From Puteibacter caeruleilacunae (GTDB lineage: Bacteria > Bacteroidota > Bacteroidia > Bacteroidales > Prolixibacteraceae), in contig SJCO01000015.1 in the NCBI GenBank assembly GCA_005217565.1, positions 62,001 to 126,000 on the forward strand: 64,000 bases of DNA, in the 5' to 3' direction. Shown here in pieces: positions 35,313-43,479 of the stretch (positions are counted from its first letter, which is position 1; the number at the start of each line of letters is the position of its first letter). A model generated the notes under the pieces. That model was not told the DNA's origin and ran no database searches. It worked only from the letters and a program-made list of their open reading frames with translations. Position numbers and translations under genes: made by a program.

Positions 35313-36005
35313 ATGGACAGAAATGGTAATACTTATACATTTTTATACGCTTCGGTAATGGTAGTTGCGGTAGCTGCAATCCTTTCAGCAGCGGCTTTCA
35401 ACCTTAAGCCATATCAAAAGCGTAATGAAGAGATTGAGAAGATGCAGAATATCTTAGCATCAGTTGGTGTTGAAACTACTCCAGCGAATGCAGCTGACAT
35501 CTATAAAGAGAAAATTGTTAGTACTTATGTAATTGACAATAGCGGAAACAAGAAAGACGGAGACGCGTTTAACATCGACCTAAAAGTTGAGCATGCAAAA
35601 GCGGCAAACGAACAAAGTCTTCCTATTTTTGAAGCTAAAGTAGACGGATCAACCAAATACATTATTCCATTAAGAGGTACTGGTCTTTGGGGACCTATCT
35701 GGGGATATATCTCGGTTGACTCGGATAAGAACACTGTGTACGGTGCAGTTTTTGCGCACAAAGGAGAAACTCCTGGACTAGGTGCAGAGATTGCAACAGG
35801 AAAATTCCAGGCACCTTTTGCTGGTAAGAAGTTGTTTGATTCAAGCAGCAAGCTTGTTTCAATTATCGTTGCCAAGTCTGGTGAACAAGCTCCTGCGGAG
35901 CACAAAGTAGATGGAATTTCCGGAGGAACAATTACCAGTAAGGCACTTGAAAAAATGCTACTGGATGACCTAACAAATTACGAAGCATTTTTAAGTAAAA
36001 AATAA
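35313..36005 (+). CDS. nqrC: Na+-translocating NADH:quinone reductase subunit C
   Basis: The 230-residue subunit has one N-terminal transmembrane helix (about 9-29) and a periplasmic FMN-binding domain. The covalent FMN site is DGISGGT, with Thr206 as the attachment residue, in place of the more common SGAT; 'GLWGPIWGYISV' (about 124-135) and 'ETPGLGAEI' (about 151-159) are conserved. It passes electrons between the other flavin and iron-sulfur centres. It starts 11 nt after nqrB. Confidence 0.95.
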   Translation: MDRNGNTYTFLYASVMVVAVAAILSAAAFNLKPYQKRNEEIEKMQNILASVGVETTPANAADIYKEKIVSTYVIDNSGNKKDGDAFNIDLKVEHAKAANEQSLPIFEAKVDGSTKYIIPLRGTGLWGPIWGYISVDSDKNTVYGAVFAHKGETPGLGAEIATGKFQAPFAGKKLFDSSSKLVSIIVAKSGEQAPAEHKVDGISGGTITSKALEKMLLDDLTNYEAFLSKK

Positions 36006-36010
36006 GCACA

Positions 36011-36658
36011 ATGGCAAAAGAAGGATTATTTTCAAAGAAAAATCAGAAGCTATTGAGCACCCCGCTTAATGGTAATAACCCGGTAACAGTTCAGGTACTA
36101 GGTATCTGTTCGGCACTTGCGGTTACTGTTCAGTTAAAACCTGCAGTTGTAATGACCTTGTCGGTAATGGCGGTTTTAGCTTTTGCGAATGTAATTATTT
36201 CACTACTTAGAAATACAATTCCTAGTCGTATTCGAATTATCGTTCAATTGGTAGTAGTAGCTGCCTTGGTAATTCTTGTTGACCAAATTTTGAAGGCTTT
36301 TGTTTATGATGTAAGTAAGCAGCTTTCTGTATTTGTTGGATTGATTATTACAAACTGTATCATCATGGGACGTTTAGAGGCATTTGCATTAGGTAATAAG
36401 CCTTGGCCTGCATTCCTTGATGGTGTTGGTAATGCTGCCGGTTACGGTTTGGTACTTATTATTGTAAGTTTCTTCCGTGAACTTTTAGGTTCTGGTTCAT
36501 TATGGGGTTACAAAGTAATTCCTGAGAGCTGGTATGTTGCAAACGGTGGATTTTACGAAAATAACGGTATGATGATTCTTCCTCCAATGGCGTTGATCAC
36601 TGTTGGTGCAATCATCTGGTTCCAGCGTTGGAAGAACCGTGATCTAATTGAAAAGTAA
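36011..36658 (+). CDS. nqrD: Na+-translocating NADH:quinone reductase subunit D
   Basis: The 215-residue membrane protein has six transmembrane helices and the conserved 'LIITNCIIMGRLEAFAL' segment (about 115-131), whose cysteine helps bind the iron centre shared with NqrE. It belongs to the NqrDE/RnfAE family. It begins 5 nt after nqrC. An E-x-A-F motif and 'KPWPAFLDGVGNAAGYG' are typical of NqrD rather than RnfE, as is the operon context. Confidence 0.95.
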   Translation: MAKEGLFSKKNQKLLSTPLNGNNPVTVQVLGICSALAVTVQLKPAVVMTLSVMAVLAFANVIISLLRNTIPSRIRIIVQLVVVAALVILVDQILKAFVYDVSKQLSVFVGLIITNCIIMGRLEAFALGNKPWPAFLDGVGNAAGYGLVLIIVSFFRELLGSGSLWGYKVIPESWYVANGGFYENNGMMILPPMALITVGAIIWFQRWKNRDLIEK

Positions 36659-36683
36659 TCGTCAATCTGAAAAGAAATAAGAC

Positions 36684-37301
36684 ATGGAAAATTTGATTAA
36701 TATATTTGTCAAGTCAATCTTTATCGACAACATGGTATTTGCATATTTCTTCGGAATGTGTTCATACCTGGCTGTATCGAAATCGGTAAAGACAGCAATG
36801 GGACTTGGTATTGCAGTTGTATTTGTATTGGGTATCACAGTTCCAGTTGACTACCTATTAGAGAACTATATTTTGAAAGAAGGAGCATTGGTATGGCTAG
36901 GAGAAGGTTTTGCTGATGTTGATTTGAGCTTTTTAAGTTTCATCATGTTTATTGCAGTAATTGCTTCTATGGTACAGCTTGTTGAAATGGTTGTTGAGAA
37001 GTTTGCTCCTGTATTATACACTCAGTTAGGTATCTTCCTTCCTCTTATCGCAGTAAACTGTGCTATTCTTGGAGGATCTCTTTTCATGCAACAGAAAGCA
37101 TTCCACAATATTGGAGAAGCTACTGTTTACGGTTTAGGTTCAGGTATTGGATGGCTTCTTGCAATTGTTGGTATTGCAGCAATCCGTGAGAAGGTACAGT
37201 ATTCTGATATCCCAGCACCACTGCGTGGACTAGGAATTACCTTTATTATTACGGGTCTTATGGGACTTGCTTTCATGGGATTCATGGGAATCAAACTTTA
37301 A
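36684..37301 (+). CDS. nqrE: Na+-translocating NADH:quinone reductase subunit E
   Basis: The 205-residue membrane protein has six transmembrane helices in the inverted-topology pair with NqrD. Conserved blocks are '[25 protein letters not shown]' (about 8-32), with the first iron-ligand cysteine, and '[17 protein letters not shown]' (about 114-130), with the second. It begins 25 nt after nqrD. Confidence 0.96.
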   Translation: MENLINIFVKSIFIDNMVFAYFFGMCSYLAVSKSVKTAMGLGIAVVFVLGITVPVDYLLENYILKEGALVWLGEGFADVDLSFLSFIMFIAVIASMVQLVEMVVEKFAPVLYTQLGIFLPLIAVNCAILGGSLFMQQKAFHNIGEATVYGLGSGIGWLLAIVGIAAIREKVQYSDIPAPLRGLGITFIITGLMGLAFMGFMGIKL

Positions 37302-37328
37302 TCAGGAACGAAAAAAATAATCGATACA

Positions 37329-38591
37329 ATGATTTTATTAGCAGCTCAATCAACAGTGATCCTAACCAGTATCGTTATATTCTTGCTGGTTATTGTGATG
37401 CTGGTAGGTATTCTTCTATATGTCAAACAAAAGCTGACTCCTTCGGGAACTGTAAAAATTGACATTAATAACGGAGATCGTATTATTGAAACAAATCCTG
37501 GCGATACACTTCTAACAACGCTGGGAAACAATAAAATTCTTCTTCCATCAGCTTGTGGTGGTGGTGGTACCTGTGGTATGTGCCGTTGCCAGGTTGAAGA
37601 AGGTGGAGGCTCTATTCTTCCTACTGAGACTGGTTTCTTCAGTAGAAAAGAACAACAGGAAAATTGGCGTCTTGCTTGCCAGGTTAAGGTAAAAGAAGAC
37701 ATGAAGCTAAATATCCACCCTGAAGTTATGGGTGTTAAGAAGTGGGAATGCGAAGTTGTTTCAAACGACAACGTTGCTACTTACATCAAAGAATTTGTGG
37801 TTAAACTTCCTGAAGGCGAAACATTAGATTTCAAATCGGGAGGTTATATCCAGATTGATGTTCCTGCTATTGATGTTGACTTCAATGGAATGGAAGTACA
37901 GGATGAATACCGCGAAGAATGGGAACGCAATGGTATCTTTGATCTGAAGATGAAAAATCCAGAGCCAACATTCCGTGCATATTCTATGGCTAACCACCCT
38001 GCGGAAGGTAACATTGTGATGTTGAATATTCGTATTGCTACTCCACCATGGGATCGCGTAAATAACAAGTTTATGAACGTTAATCCAGGAGTCTGTTCTT
38101 CATACATCTTCTCATTGAAACCAGGTGACAAAGTAACTGTATCTGGTCCTTACGGAGAGTTCTTCTTGAAAGACAATGATAATGAGATGATGTTTATTGG
38201 TGGTGGTGCTGGTATGGCTCCAATGCGTTCTCACCTGTTCCACTTGTTCCACACTGTGAAAGAGACTAAAAAGCAAGTTACTTTCTGGTATGGTGCACGT
38301 TCATGGAGAGAGGTATTCTACTATGATCAATTTATGGAAATCGAAAAGAATTTCCCTAACTTCAAATTCAACTTGGCCTTGTCTGATCCTCAACCTGAGG
38401 ATAAATGGGATGGACCAACTGGATTTATTCACCAGGTAATTCATGACACTTATCTAAGTAAGCATGAAGAACCAGAAGAAATTGACTACTATTTATGTGG
38501 ACCTCCAATGATGAATGATGCAGTCACTAAGATGCTTTATGATCTTGGAGTACCAGATGAAAACGTTCTATTTGACGATTTCGGAAGTTAA
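37329..38591 (+). CDS. nqrF: Na+-translocating NADH:quinone reductase subunit F
   Basis: The 420-residue subunit is the electron entry point. It has one N-terminal transmembrane helix (about 9-30), a plant-type 2Fe-2S ferredoxin domain with cysteines in 'SACGGGGTCGMCRCQV' (about 76-91) and 'LACQVKV' (about 115-121), an FAD-binding part with 'FRAYSMANHP' (about 216-225) and an NADH-binding part with 'GGAGMAPMRSHLFHL' and 'YLCGPPMMNDAV'. NADH is oxidised here at the cytoplasmic face. A terminator follows at 38607. Confidence 0.97.
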   Translation: MILLAAQSTVILTSIVIFLLVIVMLVGILLYVKQKLTPSGTVKIDINNGDRIIETNPGDTLLTTLGNNKILLPSACGGGGTCGMCRCQVEEGGGSILPTETGFFSRKEQQENWRLACQVKVKEDMKLNIHPEVMGVKKWECEVVSNDNVATYIKEFVVKLPEGETLDFKSGGYIQIDVPAIDVDFNGMEVQDEYREEWERNGIFDLKMKNPEPTFRAYSMANHPAEGNIVMLNIRIATPPWDRVNNKFMNVNPGVCSSYIFSLKPGDKVTVSGPYGEFFLKDNDNEMMFIGGGAGMAPMRSHLFHLFHTVKETKKQVTFWYGARSWREVFYYDQFMEIEKNFPNFKFNLALSDPQPEDKWDGPTGFIHQVIHDTYLSKHEEPEEIDYYLCGPPMMNDAVTKMLYDLGVPDENVLFDDFGS

Positions 38592-38606
38592 TAAACACTA
38601 TATTGA

Positions 38607-38638
38607 AACCTTGTTGGAAATTCCAGCAAGGTTTTTTT
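38607..38638 (+). terminator. nqr operon terminator
   Basis: AACCTTGTTGGAA (38607-38619) pairs with TTCCAGCAAGGTT (38621-38633), with one G-T pair, and is followed by a T-run to 38638. The innermost pairs must open to form a loop. Confidence 0.82.
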
Positions 38639-38657
38639 ATACTTACACATTGCATTG

Positions 38658-38665
38658 TATCTTTG
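38658..38665 (+). promoter_or_regulatory. apbE -7 promoter box
   Basis: TATCTTTG is an exact TAnnTTTG match 25 nt before the apbE ATG. The -33 region falls in the T-run of the nqr terminator and lacks a clear TTG. It gives apbE its own transcript beside the nqr operon. Confidence 0.5.
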
Positions 38666-38690
38666 TGTCTTCAATTAAGTTTTCATAATC

Positions 38691-39692
38691 ATGAGAAATA
38701 TATGCCTAATTATAGCAGTACTTTTAACTGCCGTTTCGTGTAAAAAACCTGAGCCTAAATATATATTTAACCAAGGATTCATTCATGGAACAATATATCA
38801 TATAACCTATGAGTCTCCTGAGGGGAAAGATTATCAGAAAGAAATTGAACAGGAGATGCATGCGTTTGATCAGTCACTATCAACATTCCAACCAGAATCG
38901 GTGATATCACGAATTAACCAAAATGATCCGAATGTTGTAACAGATCACTTCTTTGAAACATGCTTTAAAAGAGCTCAAAAGATTTCAAAAGCAACAGACG
39001 GTGCTTTTGACATAACAGTAGCACCGTTGGTTAATGCCTGGGGATTTGGCTTCAAAAATAAAGAACAGATTAGTCAGGAATTAATCGACTCTTTACTTCA
39101 AACGGTGGGCTACAATAAAGTAAAACTTAAAGGCGAAAAGATAATCAAAGAGAATCCTAATACTATGCTCGATGCCAGTGCAATTGCCAAAGGTTATTCT
39201 GTTGATGTTATTGCGCAGTTTTTACAAAAAAAAGGATGCAAGAATTTGATGGTAGAAATTGGAGGCGAAGTCGTTGCTCGAGGTAAAAACAACAAAGGAA
39301 GATGGTGGCGTATCGGTATCAACAAGCCACAAGAGGATGCACTTTTCAATTCACAGGACTTGCACACCATTGTGTCGCTAAAAAACAAAGGATTAGCAAC
39401 CTCTGGTAATTACAGAAATTTTTATGTCGAAGGAGGAAAAAAGTATGCTCACACGATAGATCCTGAAAGCGGTTATCCAATACAACATCGAGTATTAAGC
39501 TCTACTGTTGTAGCCAAAGATTGCATGACTGCCGATGCCTATGCAACCTCATTTATGGTTATGGGCTTGGATAAAGCCAAACATGTTTTAGCTGAACATC
39601 CAGAATTGGAAGCCTTCTTTATTCTATCGAGTGAAGGTGAAAACTACGAAGTGTATTACACTCAAGGATTCAAGAAGTTTATTGTTGATTAG
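38691..39692 (+). CDS. apbE: FAD:protein FMN transferase (ApbE), lipoprotein
   Basis: The 333-residue protein has a lipoprotein signal with lipobox AVSC (cysteine about residue 17). It attaches FMN from FAD to threonine in periplasmic domains; its natural targets here are Thr217 of NqrB and Thr206 of NqrC, encoded just upstream. Family motifs are 'STFQPESVISRIN' (about 64-76), 'AFDITVAPLVNAWGFG' (about 104-119), 'LDASAIAKGYSVD' (about 159-171), 'MVEIGGEVVARG' (about 187-198), 'HTIDPESGYP' (about 258-267) and 'MTADAYATSFMVMG' (about 283-296). Confidence 0.95.
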   Translation: MRNICLIIAVLLTAVSCKKPEPKYIFNQGFIHGTIYHITYESPEGKDYQKEIEQEMHAFDQSLSTFQPESVISRINQNDPNVVTDHFFETCFKRAQKISKATDGAFDITVAPLVNAWGFGFKNKEQISQELIDSLLQTVGYNKVKLKGEKIIKENPNTMLDASAIAKGYSVDVIAQFLQKKGCKNLMVEIGGEVVARGKNNKGRWWRIGINKPQEDALFNSQDLHTIVSLKNKGLATSGNYRNFYVEGGKKYAHTIDPESGYPIQHRVLSSTVVAKDCMTADAYATSFMVMGLDKAKHVLAEHPELEAFFILSSEGENYEVYYTQGFKKFIVD

Positions 39693-39695
39693 CAT

Positions 39696-40787
39696 CTACA
39701 AATCGTTTAAAATATTCTTAATTCTGGTCCAATAAGCCTGGTGAAATCTCATCCCCTTTTTGCCAATCCAATCAGATAGTGTTTGACTTTCACCATTCGG
39801 ATCGAACTTATATTTACGATCTGTACTATATAAATCAATCCTTTCCGGGTGAAACTGTACAGCAAATACATTCGGATAATGCTGATGATATATCGCTTCA
39901 ACAATTCGATGATCTAAGGATGTAGCCCAAACGATAAGGTTTTTGCCCAATCTCTCAATCGCCTGATGATGGTAACTATTAACATGAGGAAATTGCTCTT
40001 TAGACCAATCAAAGAATGTTGATACATAGTCACCAATAAAACTAATCTGATGAACACAGCTACCTGAAAGATCGTCATGTTTTTCTTCAAGATGGACATA
40101 AAAGTTTCGATGAATCTGTTCTGCCTCTAACTGAAACAATCCTTCAGTCTCCTCTCCTCCATAAACCTCAGAAGGTATATCTTGAATTAACGTACCTCCA
40201 GTCGCCACGTTCATGGTTTGCATTCCCAGACAAAAACCATTGATCAAATAATTCTTTTTACGATCCAATAAAGGTTGAAACTTACTATTTTGAAAACCAC
40301 CTAAAAGGTGAAAAAGAAATGAGGCTTCAAAATAATGACGATAAGTATCGGTAACGACAGTACGTTGATGAGGTTCTTCCTTATAAATGGCAGGAGGAAT
40401 ATCTGGACCTCCAAAAAAGAATGCCGCGCATGATTTAGTGAACAGCTCTTCAAATTCATCACTACAATCATTTTTCTTAAATAAAACTTCTTGTGATAAA
40501 TCATCCTTCAACTCCACCAAACGCATCTTTATACTTTGAAGCGTATCAACTATTGCTTTAGACTTTGCGTAGTTATATTTCTCGTCCTTATGATATACTC
40601 CAACAACTTCTACACTTTTAAGATCAAGTAATCCTTTTGCCTGTAAAACTTGAAGTACGTTAATATTGGTCACAGTAGGATGAGCAATCAAAATGCGCTT
40701 ACTCACACCGTCATCCATCTGATTGGGTAACAACTGCCCTACAGCCAGTAAAGGAAGAAAAAACAATATGGAAAGTAAGTGTCTCAT
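39696..40787 (-). CDS. Exported class I glutamine amidotransferase-like (peptidase C26) protein
   Basis: The 363-residue protein has an N-terminal signal peptide (about 1-17, 'LLSILFFLPLLAVGQ') and a class I GATase domain. The nucleophile elbow is GFCLGMQTMN (about 194-203), and the His/Glu pair is in VQFHPE (about 319-324); 'VNSYHHQAIERLG' (about 273-285) is the substrate-side block of the gamma-glutamyl hydrolase (PuuD-like) branch. 'FFFGGPDIPPAIY' (about 132-144) is also conserved. Most relatives are cytoplasmic, so export is unusual; it may hydrolyse gamma-glutamyl compounds in the periplasm. It converges on apbE with a 3-nt gap. Confidence 0.8.
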   Translation of the reverse strand: MRHLLSILFFLPLLAVGQLLPNQMDDGVSKRILIAHPTVTNINVLQVLQAKGLLDLKSVEVVGVYHKDEKYNYAKSKAIVDTLQSIKMRLVELKDDLSQEVLFKKNDCSDEFEELFTKSCAAFFFGGPDIPPAIYKEEPHQRTVVTDTYRHYFEASFLFHLLGGFQNSKFQPLLDRKKNYLINGFCLGMQTMNVATGGTLIQDIPSEVYGGEETEGLFQLEAEQIHRNFYVHLEEKHDDLSGSCVHQISFIGDYVSTFFDWSKEQFPHVNSYHHQAIERLGKNLIVWATSLDHRIVEAIYHQHYPNVFAVQFHPERIDLYSTDRKYKFDPNGESQTLSDWIGKKGMRFHQAYWTRIKNILNDL

Positions 40788-40852
40788 TTGTCAATATTTT
40801 GGATTACTAAAATACCAAAATGTATGAAAAAACACTCTTTTAAAGAAAAAAC

Positions 40853-40877
40853 AAAGCCGGACTTTCTGTCCGGCTTT
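40853..40877 (-). terminator. Terminator of the 76-residue membrane protein gene
   Basis: AAAGCCGGAC (40853-40862) pairs perfectly with GTCCGGCTTT (40868-40877), loop 5 nt. On the minus strand the stem leads into GTTTTTTCTTT. It starts 3 nt after the stop codon. Confidence 0.88.
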
Positions 40878-40880
40878 TAA

Positions 40881-41111
40881 TTATTTCGCTAATTTAAGAT
40901 TCTTTAATCTGTACTTTTCCCAGCCTTTCTTTTGTTCCATTTTGTCAAAACCCTTCGCGCAAGTAAGACCAAGTTTCTTCATATCCTTGTTATGACCAAC
41001 ATGCGTATCTGGGAATTGCCCATTTTTCTTCAACAAAATTTGTGTTGCTAAACCAACAACAGCAAAGGCTAACATGCCTACTACGACTAATAATAATTTA
41101 ATCCATTCCAT
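40881..41111 (-). CDS. Small single-TM membrane protein
   Basis: The 76-residue protein has one N-terminal transmembrane helix (about 6-27) and a basic tail with 'FPDTHVGHNKDMKKLGLTCAKGFDKMEQKK' split over residues 33-62. The segment FPDTHVGHNK followed by a cysteine is of a kind I recall in short Bacteroidota proteins labelled membrane or secreted protein; no function is known. It has a single cysteine, so it does not look like NqrM. The gene lies 34 nt downstream of the glycosyltransferase gene on the same strand and is closed by a strong terminator. Confidence 0.72.
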   Translation of the reverse strand: MEWIKLLLVVVGMLAFAVVGLATQILLKKNGQFPDTHVGHNKDMKKLGLTCAKGFDKMEQKKGWEKYRLKNLKLAK

Positions 41112-41145
41112 GATCTAACGCTTTAAAGCGACAAATTTAATTGTT

Positions 41146-42414
41146 TTAATTTGAACTTTTATCAATTTCCCGATATAACTCAAGAAGTCCTTCTATATAC
41201 TTAATGTTATCAGGGTCAGAATAGTTCATCAGTACTATTAATTTTTCTGCTTCTTCATACAAATCAGCATCTGGGTATGCATTTTCTCTAGCATAATTCA
41301 TGAATTTCAGAATTCGGAAAGCATTGAACAGTTGCCAAAATCGATTTGTAAAAACCACCTGATTTGTACAGTTGTTACTTAACTCGTCAATCTCCTTCTT
41401 TATCTCGTTTTCTTCAAGAAAAGATTTCAGAACATGAGGCAAACTTTCACAGACCGAGCTCCATTGGTTATCATCACATTGATAGAGTACATCAATATGC
41501 TCAAAAAATAACCGCAGAGCTTTAAAACTCTCTAAGCTATAAGTTTTATTTATAGACCTATCACCATCAATCCATTGCTGAAGAACAGGCCCCGTACCAA
41601 AAGGTACACGATTAGAAATTCTAACACCTGGAAAAACTGTAGTTCCATTTATTTCTCCCAATGCTCCTTTAGGAGTTAGCTTGTGTAAAAAATAAAAATC
41701 TTCTCCTGCCTTCTTCCTATTCATCCCTCCCTGACTAACATACGCCTCTGCTCTCACGGCAAAAGCAGAACCTACAGTATACATCGCATGAGGATATCCA
41801 ACCCAGGCTAAAGCATGCTTATAATAGCGCATATATAACTCATAAAAGACAATTCCGTCGATGAGTCGTTCATCTGAGACGTTGAGAGGATGTTCAAAAT
41901 AGATCGTTGCTCCAGGCATTGAAATTTCTCTTTCAAAATAGCGTTCAATCTCTTGTAGATAATTATCCTGTACCACACAGTCAGCATCTAAAGATATCAA
42001 TATCCCATCAGCATTATCGACCTCGTTAAATAAAGAAATTGCACGATCCATACCAAGTTTGCGAGCCCATCCTGCACCAGCCCACTTCTTCTTCATATTG
42101 AAACATTGGATCCACCCTAATTCAAGACTTGAAGACTCATCAAAATGCTGCTGCCATTGTTCAATGGTTTTTAATGACTGAATATTCTGGTCAATTATAC
42201 TTTCTGAACTTATCTCAGATGCATTTACAACCACCAACACCAATACTTTTCCTTTCGTTGACTTACATTGTTTTAATGAATCCAACACACCTTCAATCTC
42301 AGGCTCATTAAAACAAGGGATAACAACAATCATATCATAGATCCCATTCGGAATATTCTCCTCATAAAGCGGGGGATTCTGCTTTCTTAAATATTGATCT
42401 GCAAATTTTTTCAT
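41146..42414 (-). CDS. Glycosyltransferase family 2-like protein
   Basis: I start this at the ATG at 42414 (422 residues, MKKFADQYLRK); the upstream in-frame ATG at 42432 lies inside the skp terminator. The N-terminal half has GT2 features: 'MIVVIPCFNEPEIEGVLDSLKQC' (about 27-49), a DxD-type 'SLDADCVVQDNYL' (about 140-152) and 'YTVGSAFAVRAEAYVSQGGMNRKKAGEDFYFLHKL', split over about 210-245, with an ED motif. The C-terminal 150 residues are helical and not recognised. There are no transmembrane segments, so it may act at the cytoplasmic side on an envelope precursor. Acceptor and donor are unknown. Confidence 0.78.
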   Translation of the reverse strand: MKKFADQYLRKQNPPLYEENIPNGIYDMIVVIPCFNEPEIEGVLDSLKQCKSTKGKVLVLVVVNASEISSESIIDQNIQSLKTIEQWQQHFDESSSLELGWIQCFNMKKKWAGAGWARKLGMDRAISLFNEVDNADGILISLDADCVVQDNYLQEIERYFEREISMPGATIYFEHPLNVSDERLIDGIVFYELYMRYYKHALAWVGYPHAMYTVGSAFAVRAEAYVSQGGMNRKKAGEDFYFLHKLTPKGALGEINGTTVFPGVRISNRVPFGTGPVLQQWIDGDRSINKTYSLESFKALRLFFEHIDVLYQCDDNQWSSVCESLPHVLKSFLEENEIKKEIDELSNNCTNQVVFTNRFWQLFNAFRILKFMNYARENAYPDADLYEEAEKLIVLMNYSDPDNIKYIEGLLELYREIDKSSN

Positions 42415-42418
42415 ATAA

Positions 42419-42450
42419 AAAAGGGCCAACATTAATGTCAGCCCTTAATA
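42419..42450 (-). terminator. skp terminator
   Basis: On the minus strand AAGGGCTGACATT and AATGTTGGCCCTT pair (about 42447-42422), with a mismatch, and run into TTTTTTAT. It ends the Skp gene 18 nt after its stop and overlaps the region just upstream of the glycosyltransferase start. Confidence 0.75.
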
Positions 42451-42467
42451 TAGTTGAAATAACCTTA

Positions 42468-43073
42468 TTATTTTCCTTCTTTCTCTGCTTTTGATGTGTA
42501 TCTTCCATTCAAAGCGTTAAGAACGTCTCCTGTAACATTTAGACCTTCTTCACCAACCAATACATTTGTTGAATTTAGAATGTATGTGAAATTGTGCTTC
42601 TCATTGTACTCATTCAAATAGCTTGTAATACTATCAAATAGCTGAGTGTTGTTTGCTTGTTGAATTTCCTGTAGTTTATTCGACAATTCATAATCCAATT
42701 GCTGAACTTCCTTTTCTTGTCCTGCAAGACGATCACGTTCCTTAATTGCTCTATCCTGAGATAAGAAACCGCCTCTTTGTAATTTTTCCTGGAATGCAAC
42801 AGCCTCTTTCTCGAATTCCTGACGCTTCACTCCATACTCTTTATTATATGCTTCCTGCTTTTGGGTAAACTCTTCGTGTAAATCTTGAGCCAACTCATAG
42901 TTAACGAGAAGAGAGTCTAGTTTAATATAAGCTACACTTAAACTTCCATCCCCTTTTACAGTATTATTACTCCCGGACGTGGAGGCTCCTGTATTACCAC
43001 TAAAATGTAAAACATAAATAACCAGTACGGCAACCGCCAGAATAGCATTAACAATTAAAGACGTTTTCTTCAT
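42468..43073 (-). CDS. OmpH/Skp family periplasmic chaperone
   Basis: The 201-residue protein has an N-terminal hydrophobic anchor or signal (about 5-25) and the Skp/OmpH layout: a short strand 'LSVAYIKLDSLLVNY' (about 46-60), a long coiled-coil hairpin (about 62-150, 'LHEEFTQKQEAYNKEYGVKRQEFEKE', split here) and a C-terminal strand region 'FTYILNSTNVLVGEEGLNVTGDVLNALN'. Skp proteins hold unfolded outer-membrane proteins in the periplasm. The Ser/Gly/Asn linker after the anchor suggests it stays membrane-tethered. A promoter lies at 43106-43140. Confidence 0.87.
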   Translation of the reverse strand: MKKTSLIVNAILAVAVLVIYVLHFSGNTGASTSGSNNTVKGDGSLSVAYIKLDSLLVNYELAQDLHEEFTQKQEAYNKEYGVKRQEFEKEAVAFQEKLQRGGFLSQDRAIKERDRLAGQEKEVQQLDYELSNKLQEIQQANNTQLFDSITSYLNEYNEKHNFTYILNSTNVLVGEEGLNVTGDVLNALNGRYTSKAEKEGK

Positions 43074-43105
43074 AGCAAATATTTTCAGTTGAATATTTTG
43101 ATTGA

Positions 43106-43140
43106 CAAATATAACCGATAAACCGAATTTTCCAGCAAAA
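43106..43140 (-). promoter_or_regulatory. skp promoter
   Basis: On the minus strand TTTTG (43140-43136), a 22-nt spacer and TATATTTG (43113-43106). The start site would lie about 26 nt before the ATG at 43073. Confidence 0.55.
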
Positions 43141-43371
43141 AATTAATGAATAGTTCAATTAATTCTTCGTTTTTCCAAAGATCTAACTTCTCGTACCACT
43201 AGTGTTAATATTTTCTTCATAACTCATTATTGCTATCCGATTTATCATGTCAAATGACATTTTACTTTCACTTTACCCCTTTTTCACCTAAAACCTGCAT
43301 AAAATCATCATTTTATACTGATAAACATCATTGAAATTTACCCTTAACTATTGTTATTTTTATACAAGCTG

Positions 43372-43429
43372 CAGAAAGGCTTAACTGCTCAGGACAGTAA
43401 ATATTTTGATCTCATGGCCTTTCTGAGCA
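43372..43429 (+). promoter_or_regulatory. Overlapping inverted repeats in the proline dehydrogenase leader
   Basis: CAGAAAGGC (43372-43380) can pair with GCCTTTCTG (43417-43425), 9 bp. TGCTCAG (43386-43392) can pair with CTGAGCA (43423-43429), 7 bp. The two share bases 43423-43425, so only one can form fully. It lies 51 nt before the start codon and could be a regulatory switch or operator. Confidence 0.45.
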
Positions 43430-43479
43430 AGAACAACAACCTTGTAGAAAATAAAATACAAAACTCTAACTAATAAAAT

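Larger units (their letters stand above)
43074..43479. other. Divergent intergenic region, skp / proline dehydrogenase
   Basis: These 406 nt hold the skp promoter (43106-43140, minus) and, toward proline dehydrogenase, a pair of overlapping inverted repeats (43372-43429). The middle part (about 43145-43360) is plain AT-rich sequence without an ORF or strong hairpin. Confidence 0.5.

Noticed and set aside
40881-41111. NqrM maturation factor
   Set aside because: Size and topology are similar, but it has one cysteine and lacks the NqrM cysteine cluster.
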